From assembly GCA_025201345.1 (NCBI GenBank), contig JAIXMG010000007.1, positions 558,001 to 622,000 on the forward strand: 64,000 nucleotides of DNA. The letters run 5' to 3'. How positions within the stretch are numbered: position 1 is the stretch's first letter; every line of letters starts with the position of its first letter. A program made the position numbers and the translations under genes. The notes beneath the pieces are model-generated. The model was not told the origin of the DNA. It made no database searches and saw nothing but the letters and a program-made list of their open reading frames with translations. The DNA is from Thamnidium elegans. Its lineage: Eukaryota > Mucoromycota > Mucoromycetes > Mucorales > Mucoraceae. This document shows, piece after piece, positions 23,887 to 36,743 of this stretch.

Positions 23887-24921
23887 TTATTGTGAATTGG
23901 ATGATTCTATTGTTTGTCTAGTAACAGAGACTTGGTTTTGTTGATTTAATTGATCTATCACTGCTCTCGTTAAAGACGAATTGGCTCTTCCTTGTGCTTT
24001 TAATGTACGTTGCTGTAATGGTGCAGTAGTTATAATTTGTGTAGAAAGATAAGCATCTTCTTGTGTCGGTATCACTGCTTGTTCAGTTTCAGTAGGTCGT
24101 GTTATATATTTAATAGGTGGTGGTGGAGGGAAATGACGATTCGGTTGATTAAAATGAACTGCTGCCCAAGTAGGATGTTGTCTTTCAATTTCCATTAATG
24201 TATTTTCTAATATTTTGAGTCTTTCAAACATTGAAAAAGGGGGTTTTGCCTCTTCATCTAATTTCACGTTTAAATGTTGTTCGATATTATTTATACGTTC
24301 TGTAGGATCAGCACAGGTTTTTTCTATTGTGTTTTTATTATTACTACTACTACTACTACTACTATTTTGTTTATTGTCATGAAATGAAGAAAGTGATCTT
24401 GCTAATGGTCCATCCTCATTGTTGACAATATCAAATTTCATTTGAATATTACGATTAATTTCACGCGCATCTGTCCTTGCACAAGTGACGTCGTCTGCTT
24501 TTGGATCGTGTCTGCTAAGAAATTCTGTACGGTTACTTTCATCTAATTCGTTTTGTTTTGCTTGTATAAACATATTGATACGTTGTTCTACTTCTTCTGT
24601 CGTTGCTCGGATTTGAATTTGTTCACTGTCAAGTCGTTTAACACGTTCTCTTTCTTCTTCCGATTCGTCTCTTTTACGTTTAGTGGCTAGTAAGTCTGGA
24701 TGTGATTTATCTAGCGTTTCAAGTACTTGTTCTTTAGCGTTTACGTGACGTTCTAAAGACACTAGAAGCTTTTCAACAAGTGACTCTAAAGCTTCAGGTA
24801 ACTTTTCCAAGTGGTTACGCGAAAGTACAATAAGTTCAGAGTTTAAACATTCACTAGTTTCCACTAGTCCAATATCTTTTAAAAATTGTGATAGTTCATT
24901 GTTCCATGATAATGTTGACAT
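23887..24921 (-). CDS. MBIP-like coiled-coil protein (ATAC-complex subunit relative)
   Basis: A single exon of 344 residues starting MSTLSWNNELSQFL. The middle contains a coiled-coil segment (INMFIQAKQNELDESNRTEF) and then CARTDA. The same order, including this hexapeptide, occurs in animal MAP3K12-binding inhibitory protein 1 (MBIP). A second helical part, ERINNIEQHL...FERLKILENTLMEIE (about 24310-24190), resembles the MBIP C-terminal leucine-zipper region. MBIP bridges subunits of the ATAC histone acetyltransferase complex in animals; its role in fungi is not known to me. A basic KRKRDESEEERER stretch could be a nuclear signal. A Ser run is coded by a TAC/TAG repeat at 24340-24364. It converges with eIF3i, 134 bp apart. 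Confidence 0.6.
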   Translation of the reverse strand: MSTLSWNNELSQFLKDIGLVETSECLNSELIVLSRNHLEKLPEALESLVEKLLVSLERHVNAKEQVLETLDKSHPDLLATKRKRDESEEERERVKRLDSEQIQIRATTEEVEQRINMFIQAKQNELDESNRTEFLSRHDPKADDVTCARTDAREINRNIQMKFDIVNNEDGPLARSLSSFHDNKQNSSSSSSSNNKNTIEKTCADPTERINNIEQHLNVKLDEEAKPPFSMFERLKILENTLMEIERQHPTWAAVHFNQPNRHFPPPPPIKYITRPTETEQAVIPTQEDAYLSTQIITTAPLQQRTLKAQGRANSSLTRAVIDQLNQQNQVSVTRQTIESSNSQ

Positions 24922-25567
24922 GGCGACGATACAAAAAAAAAAAGAAAGAAATATGCTTTAAGGCGAAAAGAAAGGGGATAAAAAAAATATAAAAAACCCA
25001 AAAAGAAAAAAAAAAGAGAAAAAGAGTCACGGTACATAAAAAAAAAAAAGGTGTGTAAGTTAGCTTATACGGCATTATCCATTTTAGTATCATTTAAAAG
25101 AGATCTGAATATCGTCTTTCATTCATTCTTTCCAAGTTCCCGGATATATGTATTTTTTTATATGTGTATTTTTATATGTATTAAAGTGAGGTCATTTAAA
25201 TATTTATAGATAAAAGAAAAAAAAAAAAGTATGTGTATATGTAAGAAAGAAAAAAAAAACTAGGTACATTTGGTGGATGTTTTATCATTGCCTGTTTCGT
25301 CACTTTTTACAATTGTCGCCATGGTAATAAAAAAAATACAAATCGAAATTCTATCTCGGTAATAGTAAACGGTATATTTATTTATTTATTTCTTAATTCA
25401 CATGAGCCCATATGTTGTACAGATATGAAAACTCCTTATAGCAGAAATGATATTTACAAATATGTCATATTCTTCTTTTCTTTTCCTCTTTCTTTTTTTT
25501 TCTTTTTGAAAAAAGTATTACTTGTTTCTTCCTTTACTATTTTTTTTTTTTTTTTTTTTTTTTTTCA
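24922..25567. other. Intergenic, promoter side of two divergent genes
   Basis: Lies between the MBIP-like start and the kelch gene start. It has several A and T homopolymers, including T25 at 25541-25565 that ends 2 bp before the kelch ATG. No other gene was seen. Confidence 0.5.
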
Positions 25568-26663
25568 ATGAGGCTGAAATTTATCTTTATTTTATCTCAG
25601 TTATGTATTACTAGTTTATTTGCTCAACAACCTTTACTTATAAAACCAACACCGCGGTGGGCTAATGGCAAGTATACCAATAAAAAATAAATTGAAAAAT
25701 AAATTTATTGTTACAATAAAAAAGCTAACATTTTAAAATATAAAAGAGTAGAATGCGTCCTGCTAACTACAAAAGGTAAACTTTTATGCTTTGGAGGACA
25801 ACAAGAAAGCGGTTCACCTATAAATACAATGAGTTCGTTAAATTTATATCATTCATGGAATACAACTGATCCAGCTTGGTCAATGATAGAAGCTAATAAT
25901 TCACCATCTGCTTTTTTTGCTTCTACTTATTTACCTATCTCTAATAACTTTTTTATTGATGGTGGATTACAAGACACAAAAAAAAAGTCAAACCATGTAT
26001 TATGACACTTTAAATAATATTTGGGTAACTCCAAATATCAAAGGCTTACCTTTAATTAAAAGGTAAACTAAAGAAAAAAACATTATTTATGCATATAAAA
26101 AAAATATTAAGATAGTAATTAATTATATATATAGGAAGCAACATACTGCAGTATCAGATGATAAAGGACGTGTTTGGCTTTGGGGAGGTCTAAGGTAAAC
26201 TAATTTTATTTCCCCCCCCCCCCCCTCTCTCTCTCTCTCTCTTTTCTTTTCTAACTTGCATTAAAAAAAAAAGTGACATATCTACTTATGGTGGTGTAAC
26301 AATATATTATAACAATTGGACAGTCATTGATACACAAGTAAGATTTTTGGGGGGTTGGTTGGTAAATAATAACATTTTTATTAATTTGTAAAATAGACTT
26401 GGATTACTAGTTTTCCAGATATACAAGATAATCCACCACCTCGTATAGATCATACTGCCACGATTATTGCCAATAAATTCGTATTGATTATTGGAGGTGT
26501 CGTTTATTCACATGATGTCACTGATCCTGCCGGAAAACTAACGTTGAACCCAGTTTCCATGAGTTCTTTATTGATATTTGATATATCCAATAGTAGGTGG
26601 ATAAATGTAACTGCCGGTGGTAATATTCCTGCTCCTAGAAGAGGTCATTCCGCCGTTCTAAGT

Positions 26664-26694
<31 letters not shown>

Positions 26695-27698
26695 CATAAA
26701 AAGCTTTTCTCACTTTTTTTTTTTTTTTTTTTTTTTTTTTACTATTACTATTGTGTATAGGCCATGACGGTAAAAGTGTAATTATTTTTGGTGGTGGTAT
26801 GCCTGAAGATGATCATGGTCAATTAAATGATGTCTTTATACTAGAGCTAGAAACTATGCGGTGGACGGCTCCTTCAATTAAAGGTGTACCGCCTAAACCT
26901 AGAAGATATCATAAAGGTAGTTATAACATTAAAAAAAAAGGGACACATTTTTTAATAATAAAAAAATTACTTCAATTGTATGCTTTCTCTCTTGATCTCT
27001 CTCTTGTCCTCTCCCTTTTTTTTTTAAAAAAAAAAAAAGCATATTTAGTGGAAGATTACTTGTTGGTTGCATTCGGCCTCGGTGGAGATGAAAAAGGATT
27101 CGATGATGTAAATATCCTAAGTACTTCAAGCTGGTCATGGATTACACAATATACTGCCAACACGGCCTGGTTATCTGGAAACTCAACAAACAATGGCGTT
27201 GTTAGAAACAATACAGGTAAACTAGATATAAAACACACGATTTTTTTTTTTGTCTAAACTTAATTTTAGGTAATACTACTGCGTATGATCCGAATTCAAA
27301 AAAAAATGAAGGTTCGGACCATGAAGTTTCATCAGAGACTCGTATTAAAGCGGGAGTCATTGCAGGCGTCGTCAGTGGAGGAGTCGTCATTGTAGGTTTA
27401 ATTTAATTTATTTTAACATTTGTTTTTATCATTTTTTTTTTTTTTTTTTTAGTTAGGAGGTGGCATTTTTCTTGTCCTCAGTGTAGTCATATTTCGAAGA
27501 AGACAAACAAAGAATAAAAAATCTAGTAATAGTAATACAGTAGATCCAGTTAGTATTCGACAAGACAATGACTCGACGCTTTCAGTATTAGAACCTGTGA
27601 CAGCGATACAGGTTCAAAAGCCTGATAATCGGTCATCTATTTGCTACGCAGCTCAATTAGAAGATGGCGTATTTTATAAACCAAATGCAACCGAGTAA
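25568..27698 (+). CDS. Kelch-repeat type I membrane protein, with an apparent frameshift
   Basis: Begins with a signal peptide (MRLKFIFILSQLCITSLFAQ) and is spread over about ten short exons. Kelch-type blades carry repeated motifs: LLCFGGQQ (about 25780), VWLWGGL (about 26170), VLIIGGVV (about 26490), VIIFGGGM (about 26780) and LLVAFGLGG (about 27060). A single membrane helix follows (GVIAGVVSGGVVIVGGGIFLVLSV, split here for length: GVIAGVVSGG at about 27352 and GGGIFLVLSV at about 27460), then a basic cytoplasmic tail with RRRQTKNKK. The exon at 25747-26062 is interrupted: in a run of nine A at 25978-25986 the frame must shift by one base to join DGGLQDTK to QTMYYDTLNNIW. Either there is a homopolymer sequencing error or the gene is disrupted. 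Such proteins are common, poorly characterised cell-surface proteins of Mucorales. Confidence 0.72.
26211..26242. repeat. Poly(C)/(CT)n tract in a kelch-gene intron
   Basis: A C run continues directly into about nine CT units, inside the intron between 26195 and 26272. Confidence 0.8.
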
Positions 27699-27795
27699 AA
27701 GAAACTAAATATTTTTTTGTGTGTATTATTGATATAAAAACAATTAAAATTGTATATTATTTTTTTTGATTTTTTATTTATTATAAAAAGAATGA

Positions 27796-28657
<862 letters not shown>

Positions 28658-28956
28658 TTGGTAGTATTAAACCAATGTCGTTTGGTTTTTTTTTTCTCTA
28701 GTTTTTTTTTTATTATTATTTATTTAGTTGTTCGTGACCCTCTTTTAAAAAAAAAGAAGGTTTATTTTCTCCGCCTTGCATGATCTTTGACGTGTCAAAA
28801 GTACAACATGTAAAGAAAGACGGCATTACACGTCTATTTAACCCGTGTTTACGGGAAAGCTGTTGTATGATGTAATGCATTCTTTTATACTTAATTAAAC
28901 TATGTTAAACTAGCTTTTATTCGTTTTTCTTTTTTTCTTATTAAAAAAAAAGAGAG
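28658..28956. promoter_or_regulatory. Shared divergent promoter, Siw14-like / diacylglycerol kinase
   Basis: 299 bp separate two start codons facing away from each other. Poly(T) runs at about 28685-28700 and a GACGTGTC/ACACGTC pair at 28788-28836 are visible; no known site is assigned. Confidence 0.4.
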
Positions 28957-30885
28957 ATGCCCGGTTTATTAAATATCTTTCCTCCAGAGGCGCTTGATCA
29001 AAATCACAATAAAGTACACGATGCAAATTCTGTATTACCCATATTAAAAGGTATACTATCGTTTCCAAAAAAAAAAAAAAAAATTTAAAAAAAAAATAAT
29101 AATAATTGTAAAATGTTAACACAGAGATTTAGTAGAGAACGCAAAAGATACAAATCCATATTTTCCTGCAACACCTACCACTGGTAGTGCCAGCAGAGAA
29201 AACTCTCATTTTTTACAACGTCCTACTGGACTAAAAGATATGAGGCGATTAAATACATCTGTTCGATTTCAAGACACAAAATCGGAAGGACGTCCTAGTA
29301 TCTACCTGTTTATCTTTGTCAACCCTTTATCGGGAGACTGCAAAGGAGCAGATTTACTACGATTACCTATACAACATTTTCGATTACGAAGGTTCCCACA
29401 AGTACAAGTAGAGATACATAATATACTAGATGAAGCAGATCGAAACCTTGGGTTAGAACGAATTCAATTGGTAGAGACGATGGCTAAATCGAATCAGTTG
29501 CCTTCATTAGAAGAAGAAGAAAGTCAAGATAATGAGCACACTATTAGTGCTACAGTACGAGCAAGACATATTCATGTATGGTCATGTGGCGGTGATGGTA
29601 CAGTCATGTCCTTATTTGAATTATTAGTAGAGCATCATATTGATCTGGACTACATGTTTTTTTCATGTAAAAGCATTTTTTTTTCTTTTTTTTTAAAAAA
29701 AAAACCAAGATGTTTTATATATATATATATATATATTTATCTTTATATCATGTATAGGTATTCCATTTGGTACAGGAAATGATTTTAGTCAAGTTTTAGG
29801 CTGGGGAAGAACTATACCTCATAAAGATATTCTAGGAAAAAGGCTACAACATTTGGAAAGTCTTATTACGGAAAGATTACAAAAATCGGAAGCTGCACGT
29901 TTAGATGTTTGGGAGATTGAAATGACTGCATGTGATGGTGATGGATACGTTCGATTAGCAGGACCGCAACGTAAAGATGGTCATGATGTACTTGAAATCG
30001 ATGAGCGACAGCAACAGGGTGATTATCCTTTAGTTACTCGTAAAATGTGTAATTATATGTCGATTGGTGTACAGGGATATGTTGGTTCTGGATTTGAGAA
30101 ACATAGAGCTGGTAACCGGTTTGCTAATATGATGGTGTATACTTGTGAAAGTGCTAAATGGGTCTTTTGGCGTAGATTCCCCGCTGTTACGCATTTTATT
30201 GAAAAAATTATATATAATGGAGATACCGTCTTAATGTGTCCTCATCCTGAGGATAAAACTATTAATGACAAGCATGCACCTACAATGACAAAACATCCTA
30301 TTGATTTTGTCATTCAAAATATCCCACATATATGGTTTGTGTTTTTTTATTGTTCTTTTTGTTTCTTTTTTTTTAAATAAAAAAAAAAGTAAACTAACAC
30401 CTTTTTTTTAAAAAAAAAACAGGGGAAGAGAAGTTGATTTATGGGGTGATGCATTATCTGGTTTAGAGGTAGTGGACCAAAGAAAAGGACATACAGACCC
30501 AGACAATTGGACGCCACAATTAGCGAATGACGGTAAATTAGAAATCATGACAATACAAAATATGACAAGCTACATTAAAAAGTTGGCTAATATACGTCAA
30601 CACGTTTCTCGCGTTGGTCAATTTGAAACCCCTTTTGAAATCATATTTCGAAAACCACAAAAACACTCGAATGAAACTTGGTGGAAACGTTGGTTTGAAA
30701 ATAAATACAAGAGAGAAAATACTATTTGTATTATGTGTGATGGTGAATTCTATATTATCAAAAACCCAAAGAGTTTAAAGTTTAAAAGATTTGCGCAAGT
30801 TTGGACGTTAGGAAGAAATGATGAAAAAGTAAAAGGAAGACTTGTTCAAGACGAAGAAGTATCTCATCAACAACGATTAGAATAG
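28957..30885 (+). CDS. Diacylglycerol kinase
   Basis: Four or more exons from ATG 28957 (MPGLLNIFPPE) to TAG at 30883-30885. The catalytic domain starts with IYLFIFVNPLSGDCKG and has the nucleotide-binding GGDGTV (about 29590), PFGTGNDFSQVLGWG (about 29765) and, in the accessory domain, NYMSIGVQG (about 30050). It continues through GREVDLWGDAL after an intron and the C-terminal basic domain ending about 30880. It phosphorylates diacylglycerol to phosphatidic acid, using ATP by family rule. No C1 domains or EF hands precede the catalytic domain, so it is the short fungal/plant-like architecture. Its 3' end faces Rrp46, 43 bp away. Confidence 0.9.
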
Positions 30886-30928
30886 ATTTTTTTTTTTTTT
30901 TTTACTGTTTTTATTTTTTTAATATTAT

Positions 30929-31843
30929 TTAATGTCCAACCATTTGTTGTTGTTCCTTATTCTTTTTGGATTCAACTGCAATTCTTAAAAATCCATGCAC
31001 CTTGTCTACTGCTTCAAAACAAAGATCGTGACAAGAAAAGTACTATATAAGATGTTAGTCTCTAGTCTATTATTATCGTATCGTGTATTACCTCTTCTTC
31101 TCTAAATACGCCTTCTGAATCTGATAATAAAACGCGAGGTTTTGAGTGAGAGTTATCGAAAGAAAAGGTATGAACAGATTTGGCATTCTAATTTTTTTTT
31201 TAAAAAAAATAATTTACGAGTCAATATACAGCAACAAAAAATTCATGCACACATTTTTTTTTTCTTTTTCTTCTGTACCTCTAATTCAACAGTTGTAGGA
31301 TCTAAAACTAATTCATCGTCTTTGTCAATCATGACAGTAATGGCAGCAGCCATGTGCTTCATAGGTATACCAGCGTCTAACAATGCTACTGTGATGGCGT
31401 TTACTGCAGCAGCTAAAACACAACCGTCGTCCTTCATAATTTGTACAACAATTTGAATAAGTGTACGAGGCATCATACCACCTAAAATGATAGGTTCGAA
31501 AGCTGTGCGTAAAATATTTTCCATTAATTTTTCTTTGGTGCTAGGAATTCCTGTAGCAGGTCGAACAACAACTTCTACAGTAGCTTCGTCCAACTTTTCG
31601 TCGCGAATTTGTACTTCGATAGGTCCAGAAACAGAACACATGACAGCAGTAGATCCTTTTTATATACATTAGCTTCTTTTTCTTTTTTTTTTTTTTTTTT
31701 TTTTAATTGTGTCTAATCGATGTTGACATGAACTTACCAAATTCAAACTTGGAAGAACCATCAGCTTTGTTTAATATATTTTGGGAAGCAGAAAATGCTC
31801 TCAATTGTGTGTTATCGTTACGGCGATCAGGTCTGTGTACCAT
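30929..31843 (-). CDS. RRP46: Exosome complex subunit Rrp46 (RNase PH fold)
   Basis: Begins at ATG 31843 (MVHRPDRRNDNTQLR). A phase-1 intron (GTAAGT at about 31737) joins FEFGSTAVMCSVSGPIEV. The RNase PH domain follows with VVRPATGIPSTKEK, and the end is at about 31300. A further intron leads to FSFDNSHSKPRVLL and the short C-terminus ending QQMVGH. Rrp46 is one of six RNase PH-like ring subunits of the nuclear and cytoplasmic RNA exosome and is catalytically inactive in eukaryotes. Length and motifs fit the family. Confidence 0.88.
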
Positions 31844-32264
31844 GGTAAAAAGATATTATGTGTTATATGTGAAAAAGAGAAAAAGCTTTTTCTTTTTAAA
31901 AAAGCGATCCTAGTTTTTCCAAAGTCACAATTTTTTTTCTAAAAAAAATAGGCAGCAGAACAATGGCTTTCCTTCTATTCAGAGTAAAAAGTTATGTTTT
32001 TTACTGACAGTAGATAAGAGCGCGACGGTGATACAGCGAGTCACCAAATACTCGAGTAAACCGTTAAAAACCTAAAATATAAGCTAGCGTGGTAGATAAA
32101 AATAACATTAGGAAAGCAAATTTTAAAAAATACAAATACGAGGAAAGATATTTCCTTCCGTTTAAAAACTACTGATGTATAATATTTTAATATGCGTTGG
32201 GAGAAAAAGGAGTGGGAGTAGATATGATATATAATATGTGTATGTTGTATTAAGAAAGAAACTA
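31844..32264. other. Intergenic, Rrp46 promoter and downstream flank
   Basis: Promoter side of Rrp46 and 3' side of the TMEM198-like gene. No coding frame, RNA gene or clear motif was recognised. Confidence 0.5.
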
Positions 32265-33522
32265 CTACTTTTCTTCCTTCTTTTCTTCGATATTAATACC
32301 GAACTCCTTCTTTTTACAGATTATATTCCAATAATACTGCCAGCCAAAGGAAGCTAATGTAAGCACAATGACAAACGCAAGTGATACATACGTTGGGGTT
32401 TTGATAATGTATACATTTGTATGATTTTTGTTACCATCAAAGATAGTAAGGAAAGCATTGATGAGACCAGTATGAATAAATAAATCTAAGCCGAGAATAA
32501 ATAAGAAGCCACCAATAAAAGAAGTACTAAAGATGATTGTATAACTCTCTAGCAAGATAATCATGATTGCTAGTACAACGCCCATACCAACGATAAAGCA
32601 AATACGTGCCACTTCCTATTTATATATTTAGTATGAGTTTTTTTTTGGGCTTATGTGTCGTTTTTTTTAACTTACAATTTGAATCACAAGATTTTCTTTC
32701 CAGGAAAGAATAAATACAGCAAGGAAGAAACCAGCAAGACCACCAACAAAGTAAAGTGATACACCATAAATAAAAATAAATAAAAACGCGCCAACAAGAC
32801 CAAGACCTGTACTGACACACAAGTAAACAATTTCATTGTGTGGATATCCGTGCACAGGCTCATTATTTACAAGTCCAATCCAGGTCATGACAGCAAAAAA
32901 GATAAAACCCGTAGCTGCCAATGTTCCTCTAAACGAACAATAACCAAAGATTAAAAAGAAAATACCAAACAAAATACAGGTAATACCAGTGATACCCTGA
33001 GCCACTGTAATACCATAGCCATAAGTGTCTAAATTTTTTTTTATAAGTTATTTTCGTCATTTTTACATTTTTAGATACATGTGTATACATACGCCATAAA
33101 TAGGTACTCCAACATTTATCATCACATTTTACTTTTTTACCCTCATCTTTTTTACCGTTACTGCCTTTTGAGGTAGAGGATGATTTGGTAGCAGTAACAG
33201 TCTTTGTTACAGTCTTTAATTTACCGTTACCACAGTAAACAGTATTTGTTACGGTTTGCCAAAGGTTATTTAAATCAGAAACGGCTACTTTTGCATTATT
33301 GTCATTATTATCATTTTTATTGCTACAGTCGTCAGCCCAGTTTTCATATAAACTAAGCGTATCTTCTAAATCACGTTTGATGTAATGAGCTGTAGGAAGA
33401 GCGGTAGGTGATCCTTGTCTTTTATTTAACACAATATTGGAATCTACTGTACGTGTAGGTTGTTGGATCACAATAGCGCTAATAGCAGGTGCTAATAAGC
33501 AGAACAATAAAGATAATTTCAT
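32265..33522 (-). CDS. TMEM198/DUF4203-like multi-pass membrane protein with secreted N-terminal domain
   Basis: Starts at 33522 with a signal peptide (MKLSLLFCLLAPAISA). A hydrophilic luminal region rich in Asn, Thr, Ser and Lys follows (33450-33110). Two introns (GTATGT at about 33090 and GTAAGT at about 32673) lead to a body with about seven membrane segments: GITGITCILFGIFFLIFGY, GLGLVGAFLFIFIYG and so on, plus a short Lys/Glu-rich tail. This arrangement matches the TMEM198-type domain, where animal members act in Wnt signalling and the fungal role is unknown. The Cys-containing segment CDDKCW lies just before the first membrane segment. Confidence 0.72.
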
Positions 33523-34950
33523 TGTTTTATATAATAAAGAAAACGAAATAAGGGGGGGAAAAAGGAAATAACAATGAAAATAATAGTGATTTTTAAAGCA
33601 AAAAAAAAAAATGAATGTTTTCATACTTCCCATTTAATGAAACTACCATTTCTTTTTTTTTTTGCTATAAAAAAAAAGAGGATGTTGCCTTATTAAGCGG
33701 TTTGTTTTTTGGGTAGTTACACACCTAGATATTAATGTTACGAAAAAGGCAAGTTTCTAAAAGTTCATTGTTATATCACATCATACCAATAAAAAATAAA
33801 AATAAAAAAGTTTCGATGAGCATGTTATTACGATGTATTATCCTAAATGAGTGATACAAATTAAATGTAAGTTTTATCTACTGTAAATGATGGGCCTCAA
33901 GCTAGATCAAATTTATATTTAGATATCTTACCTGTACTAATACAAGTATAAAGCAGTCTTTATAACGGAAACCATGTACGTGAATTAAGAGTAGACGGCA
34001 TTCTCGTGCAGATAAATAAGCTGCGTTCTGGAATTGGTACCATTTCATTATAAATTTTGTCTTCGTCTATTAATAGACGAAGGCAGTGATATGACCTCCT
34101 GTACCCCATTTTTAAATAAAGAAAAGTTTCTTTGTTGACACGTACTAAGCGCCAAAATAGACTGAACGAATTCACGGATAAATGACTTGAGTATAATCTA
34201 AAGATAAGTAAAATACCATCGAACACGCAGAGTTATGCATTAACTATTGTAACTGATAGTGGTCTTTTTTTTTAGTTTAAAATTTGAAGTCTCTTTCTCT
34301 CTTTCTTTATGTTTTTCTAACGCAAAATAAACCAAACGAGGCTCTTTCATCATATACTATCCGTAAAATTTAACTATCATATAACTTCATATACTGGTTT
34401 ATATCTTTTCTTACCACGACTGAAGCTCAAGGTAAACATATATATACTATTAACTATCATTTTTATATTGTTACTGACATAACACTACATAATAGGACTA
34501 TATTATATGAACTGAAAGTTCTCTTTCAAGTAAGTACATAATACAAAAATTTATTATTTTCTTTATTCTCTTCTAAATTTGTTATAAACGACACTTCAGC
34601 ACCAATAAAGGTATATGAATACTTATAAAGCAACTTGTAATTGAACCGTATCTAATAGTTTTTTTTTTTTTTTTTTTTTTTTTGTAGGTAAGCTACTCCT
34701 TATTACTGCTGCTTTCTGCCAATGTGCTTCTGTAGCTTTTTAAACCAATAAAAATCAAATAATATATTTTTGCATTTTCTAATATCTGGACAACCGTAAA
34801 AAAGACTGCGGAATAATAATAAAAAAAAAATCCTGGGGGTGTCACTCTACTGCGACTTGTTTTTTGGTGGCTTTTTTTTATTCTTTATTTTTTTGTTGTC
34901 AAGTTTTTTTTTTCTGTTAATCTTTACCTCAAAACAAACTACAAAAAAAA
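33523..34950. other. Intergenic, 1.4 kb, no supported gene
   Basis: AT-rich with a poly(T) at 34660-34683. A minus-strand open frame at 33960-34226 (contains MGYRRSYHCLRLLIDEDK) lacks a recognisable family and neighbouring exons; it may be a chance frame or a worn relic. A pyrimidine-rich leader immediately precedes the next gene. Confidence 0.45.
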
Positions 34951-35868
34951 ATGGAGAACTTGAAACGCAAATTCCCTAGTACATGTCCTGATTGTTCTTC
35001 AGATGTCGAACTTCATCAGATTAACTTTGATTCTGCTGTTGAAATCTGCAATAATTTAACTGTAAGTAATTCATATATTAATCATATTTCATCTAGCTAA
35101 CGCGTCTTTTTTATTTATTTATAATTATAGTGTTCATTTCCCTTTAATCGTTCTTGTGCAGAAGGGCTTATTCATGAGTTTCCTTGTGCTGACCCACGGT
35201 ATAGTAAAAAAATTAAAACACAATCATCATCCATTGCTAATACTGCAGCTGTACCAACAGCTTCAGATAATGATGAAATTAGTGTTAAATCTGTAAAAGA
35301 GACTAACTCAGATATACCTGAGTCTAGCTCTTTAATAATGCAGAAAGAGCAATTACATTGCAAAGATCTTACTTTGCCTGTAGGTCAAGGAAATCAAGAT
35401 TTGATTTCTGCTTTTATCAAGGACGGTCAACAAGAACAAGCTTTAATTGTAGACCAAAATACAGAAAATAGTGAGTTCATTAACCCTAAAGATTGTGATC
35501 CTGTCATTACAACTTTACTAAACTTTTACTCAGATATTACTCAAGCTCCTGCAAAAAGTATGGAAATACAATTACCTGGAAATATTGCACTTCCTCCCGC
35601 AGCCGCAGCAAAAAAATCTTCTACTACACAAACTGCCCCTAGCATGTCACTTCAAGCTATTGAATCATTATTAAACGATACCGACAATAATATACCCGCA
35701 TACGATACAGTTGACTGTTCATCACCCTCTTCTATCACTACACCCAAAGACCCATCTGCTTTAAGCTGGTTTGAAGATCTCGACGCATTATTTGGAGCAG
35801 ACATGGCTCAATCAAAGTTCAACCCTTTGCAAGTAGATAACGAATTCGATTCCTTTTTAGGAATCTAA
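34951..35868 (+). CDS. Zinc-ribbon protein with acidic tail, unknown function
   Basis: Two exons (34951-35061, 35131-35868; GTAAGT donor). The N-terminus has CPDC, then a second pair C-x(5)-C across the intron within EICNNLTCSFPF. The spacing, with the following IxFxxxVxxCxN-like pattern, resembles the zinc ribbon of USPL1-type proteins. The rest is low-complexity, Ser/Asp/Gln-rich with acidic patches, and ends in a hydrophobic/acidic motif (SALSWFEDLDALFGAD, about 35755-35803, and DNEFDSFLGI). Such tails are typical of transactivation domains. A nuclear regulatory role is suggested, not proven; no family name is assigned. Confidence 0.7.
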
Positions 35869-36743
35869 ACCTAGCATAACAATACCAAACATTAACAGCA
35901 TGTATATATATAACAACAAACCCCTTTTTTTCTTTCTATTATTGTCATTATTTTCTACAAAAAGGATATTAACTACTCAAAAAAATGCGGATATAAACTG
36001 TACGCGAGTATTAAATAAAATAAAAAATTACCGTTGACTGTAACTAACTTTATGATCTACGGGAGAAAAACTATAAGATGAAGCAAATACACTTTTGGTG
36101 GCGTAAGTATACGACTTTTTTATAGGGAAGAAAGTGCATACATTCGTGTTTCAACTGTAACACCAATGATGATATGAATAGGGAGAAAAATATACGTGTG
36201 TTACATAGTTCGGAATGTGTTTTTTTTTTACCCTTTTTTTTTCTTGGAACGGTATCGAGTTTGATAATAAACTTGATACTTCAAGGTAATAATGGCATAT
36301 AAACGGATTTCTGTCTTGAAGAGGGAAAGGCGAATGTCTCTGGTATGATACGTCAAAGTAAGTGCGAGAAAATAAGGGTTTGTTAAACTGCTTGTTTCAA
36401 GGGAAACATTTTTAAGTTTGATTTTCAATAGTTAATTGACTTTTTATGTAGCCTTTATTTCAATCAGGTCTCTTAATGGATTTTTTTTTTTTTTTTCTGA
36501 TTGCAATAAATAATTGACTGATTTGATCTATCAAAAAGTAAAGATAATTCTGTTCAAACGAGTCCAGTTTTATAATAATGTAAAATAAATAAATAAAAGG
36601 GTGTGTGTGTGTGTGTGTGTGATAAATTTACTCTGGGATGTTTTTCCCTTAGATAGCTTTATATGAAATGACTAATATTAAAATACTCCAAATTAAGAAG
36701 TTTACCGTTGCAAAAAAGAACGATAAAAAAAAAAAAGAGAAAT
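35869..36743. other. Intergenic with (GT)n microsatellite
   Basis: 3' flanks of two convergent genes. A GT repeat is at about 36601-36622. A minus-strand frame at 36228-36428 looks like noise. Confidence 0.5.
36600..36622. repeat. (GT)n microsatellite
   Basis: About eleven GT units between the zinc-ribbon and P450 genes. Confidence 0.85.

Noticed and set aside
33960..34226. Relic transposase on the minus strand
   Set aside because: No catalytic motif was visible and the neighbouring sequence does not extend the similarity.
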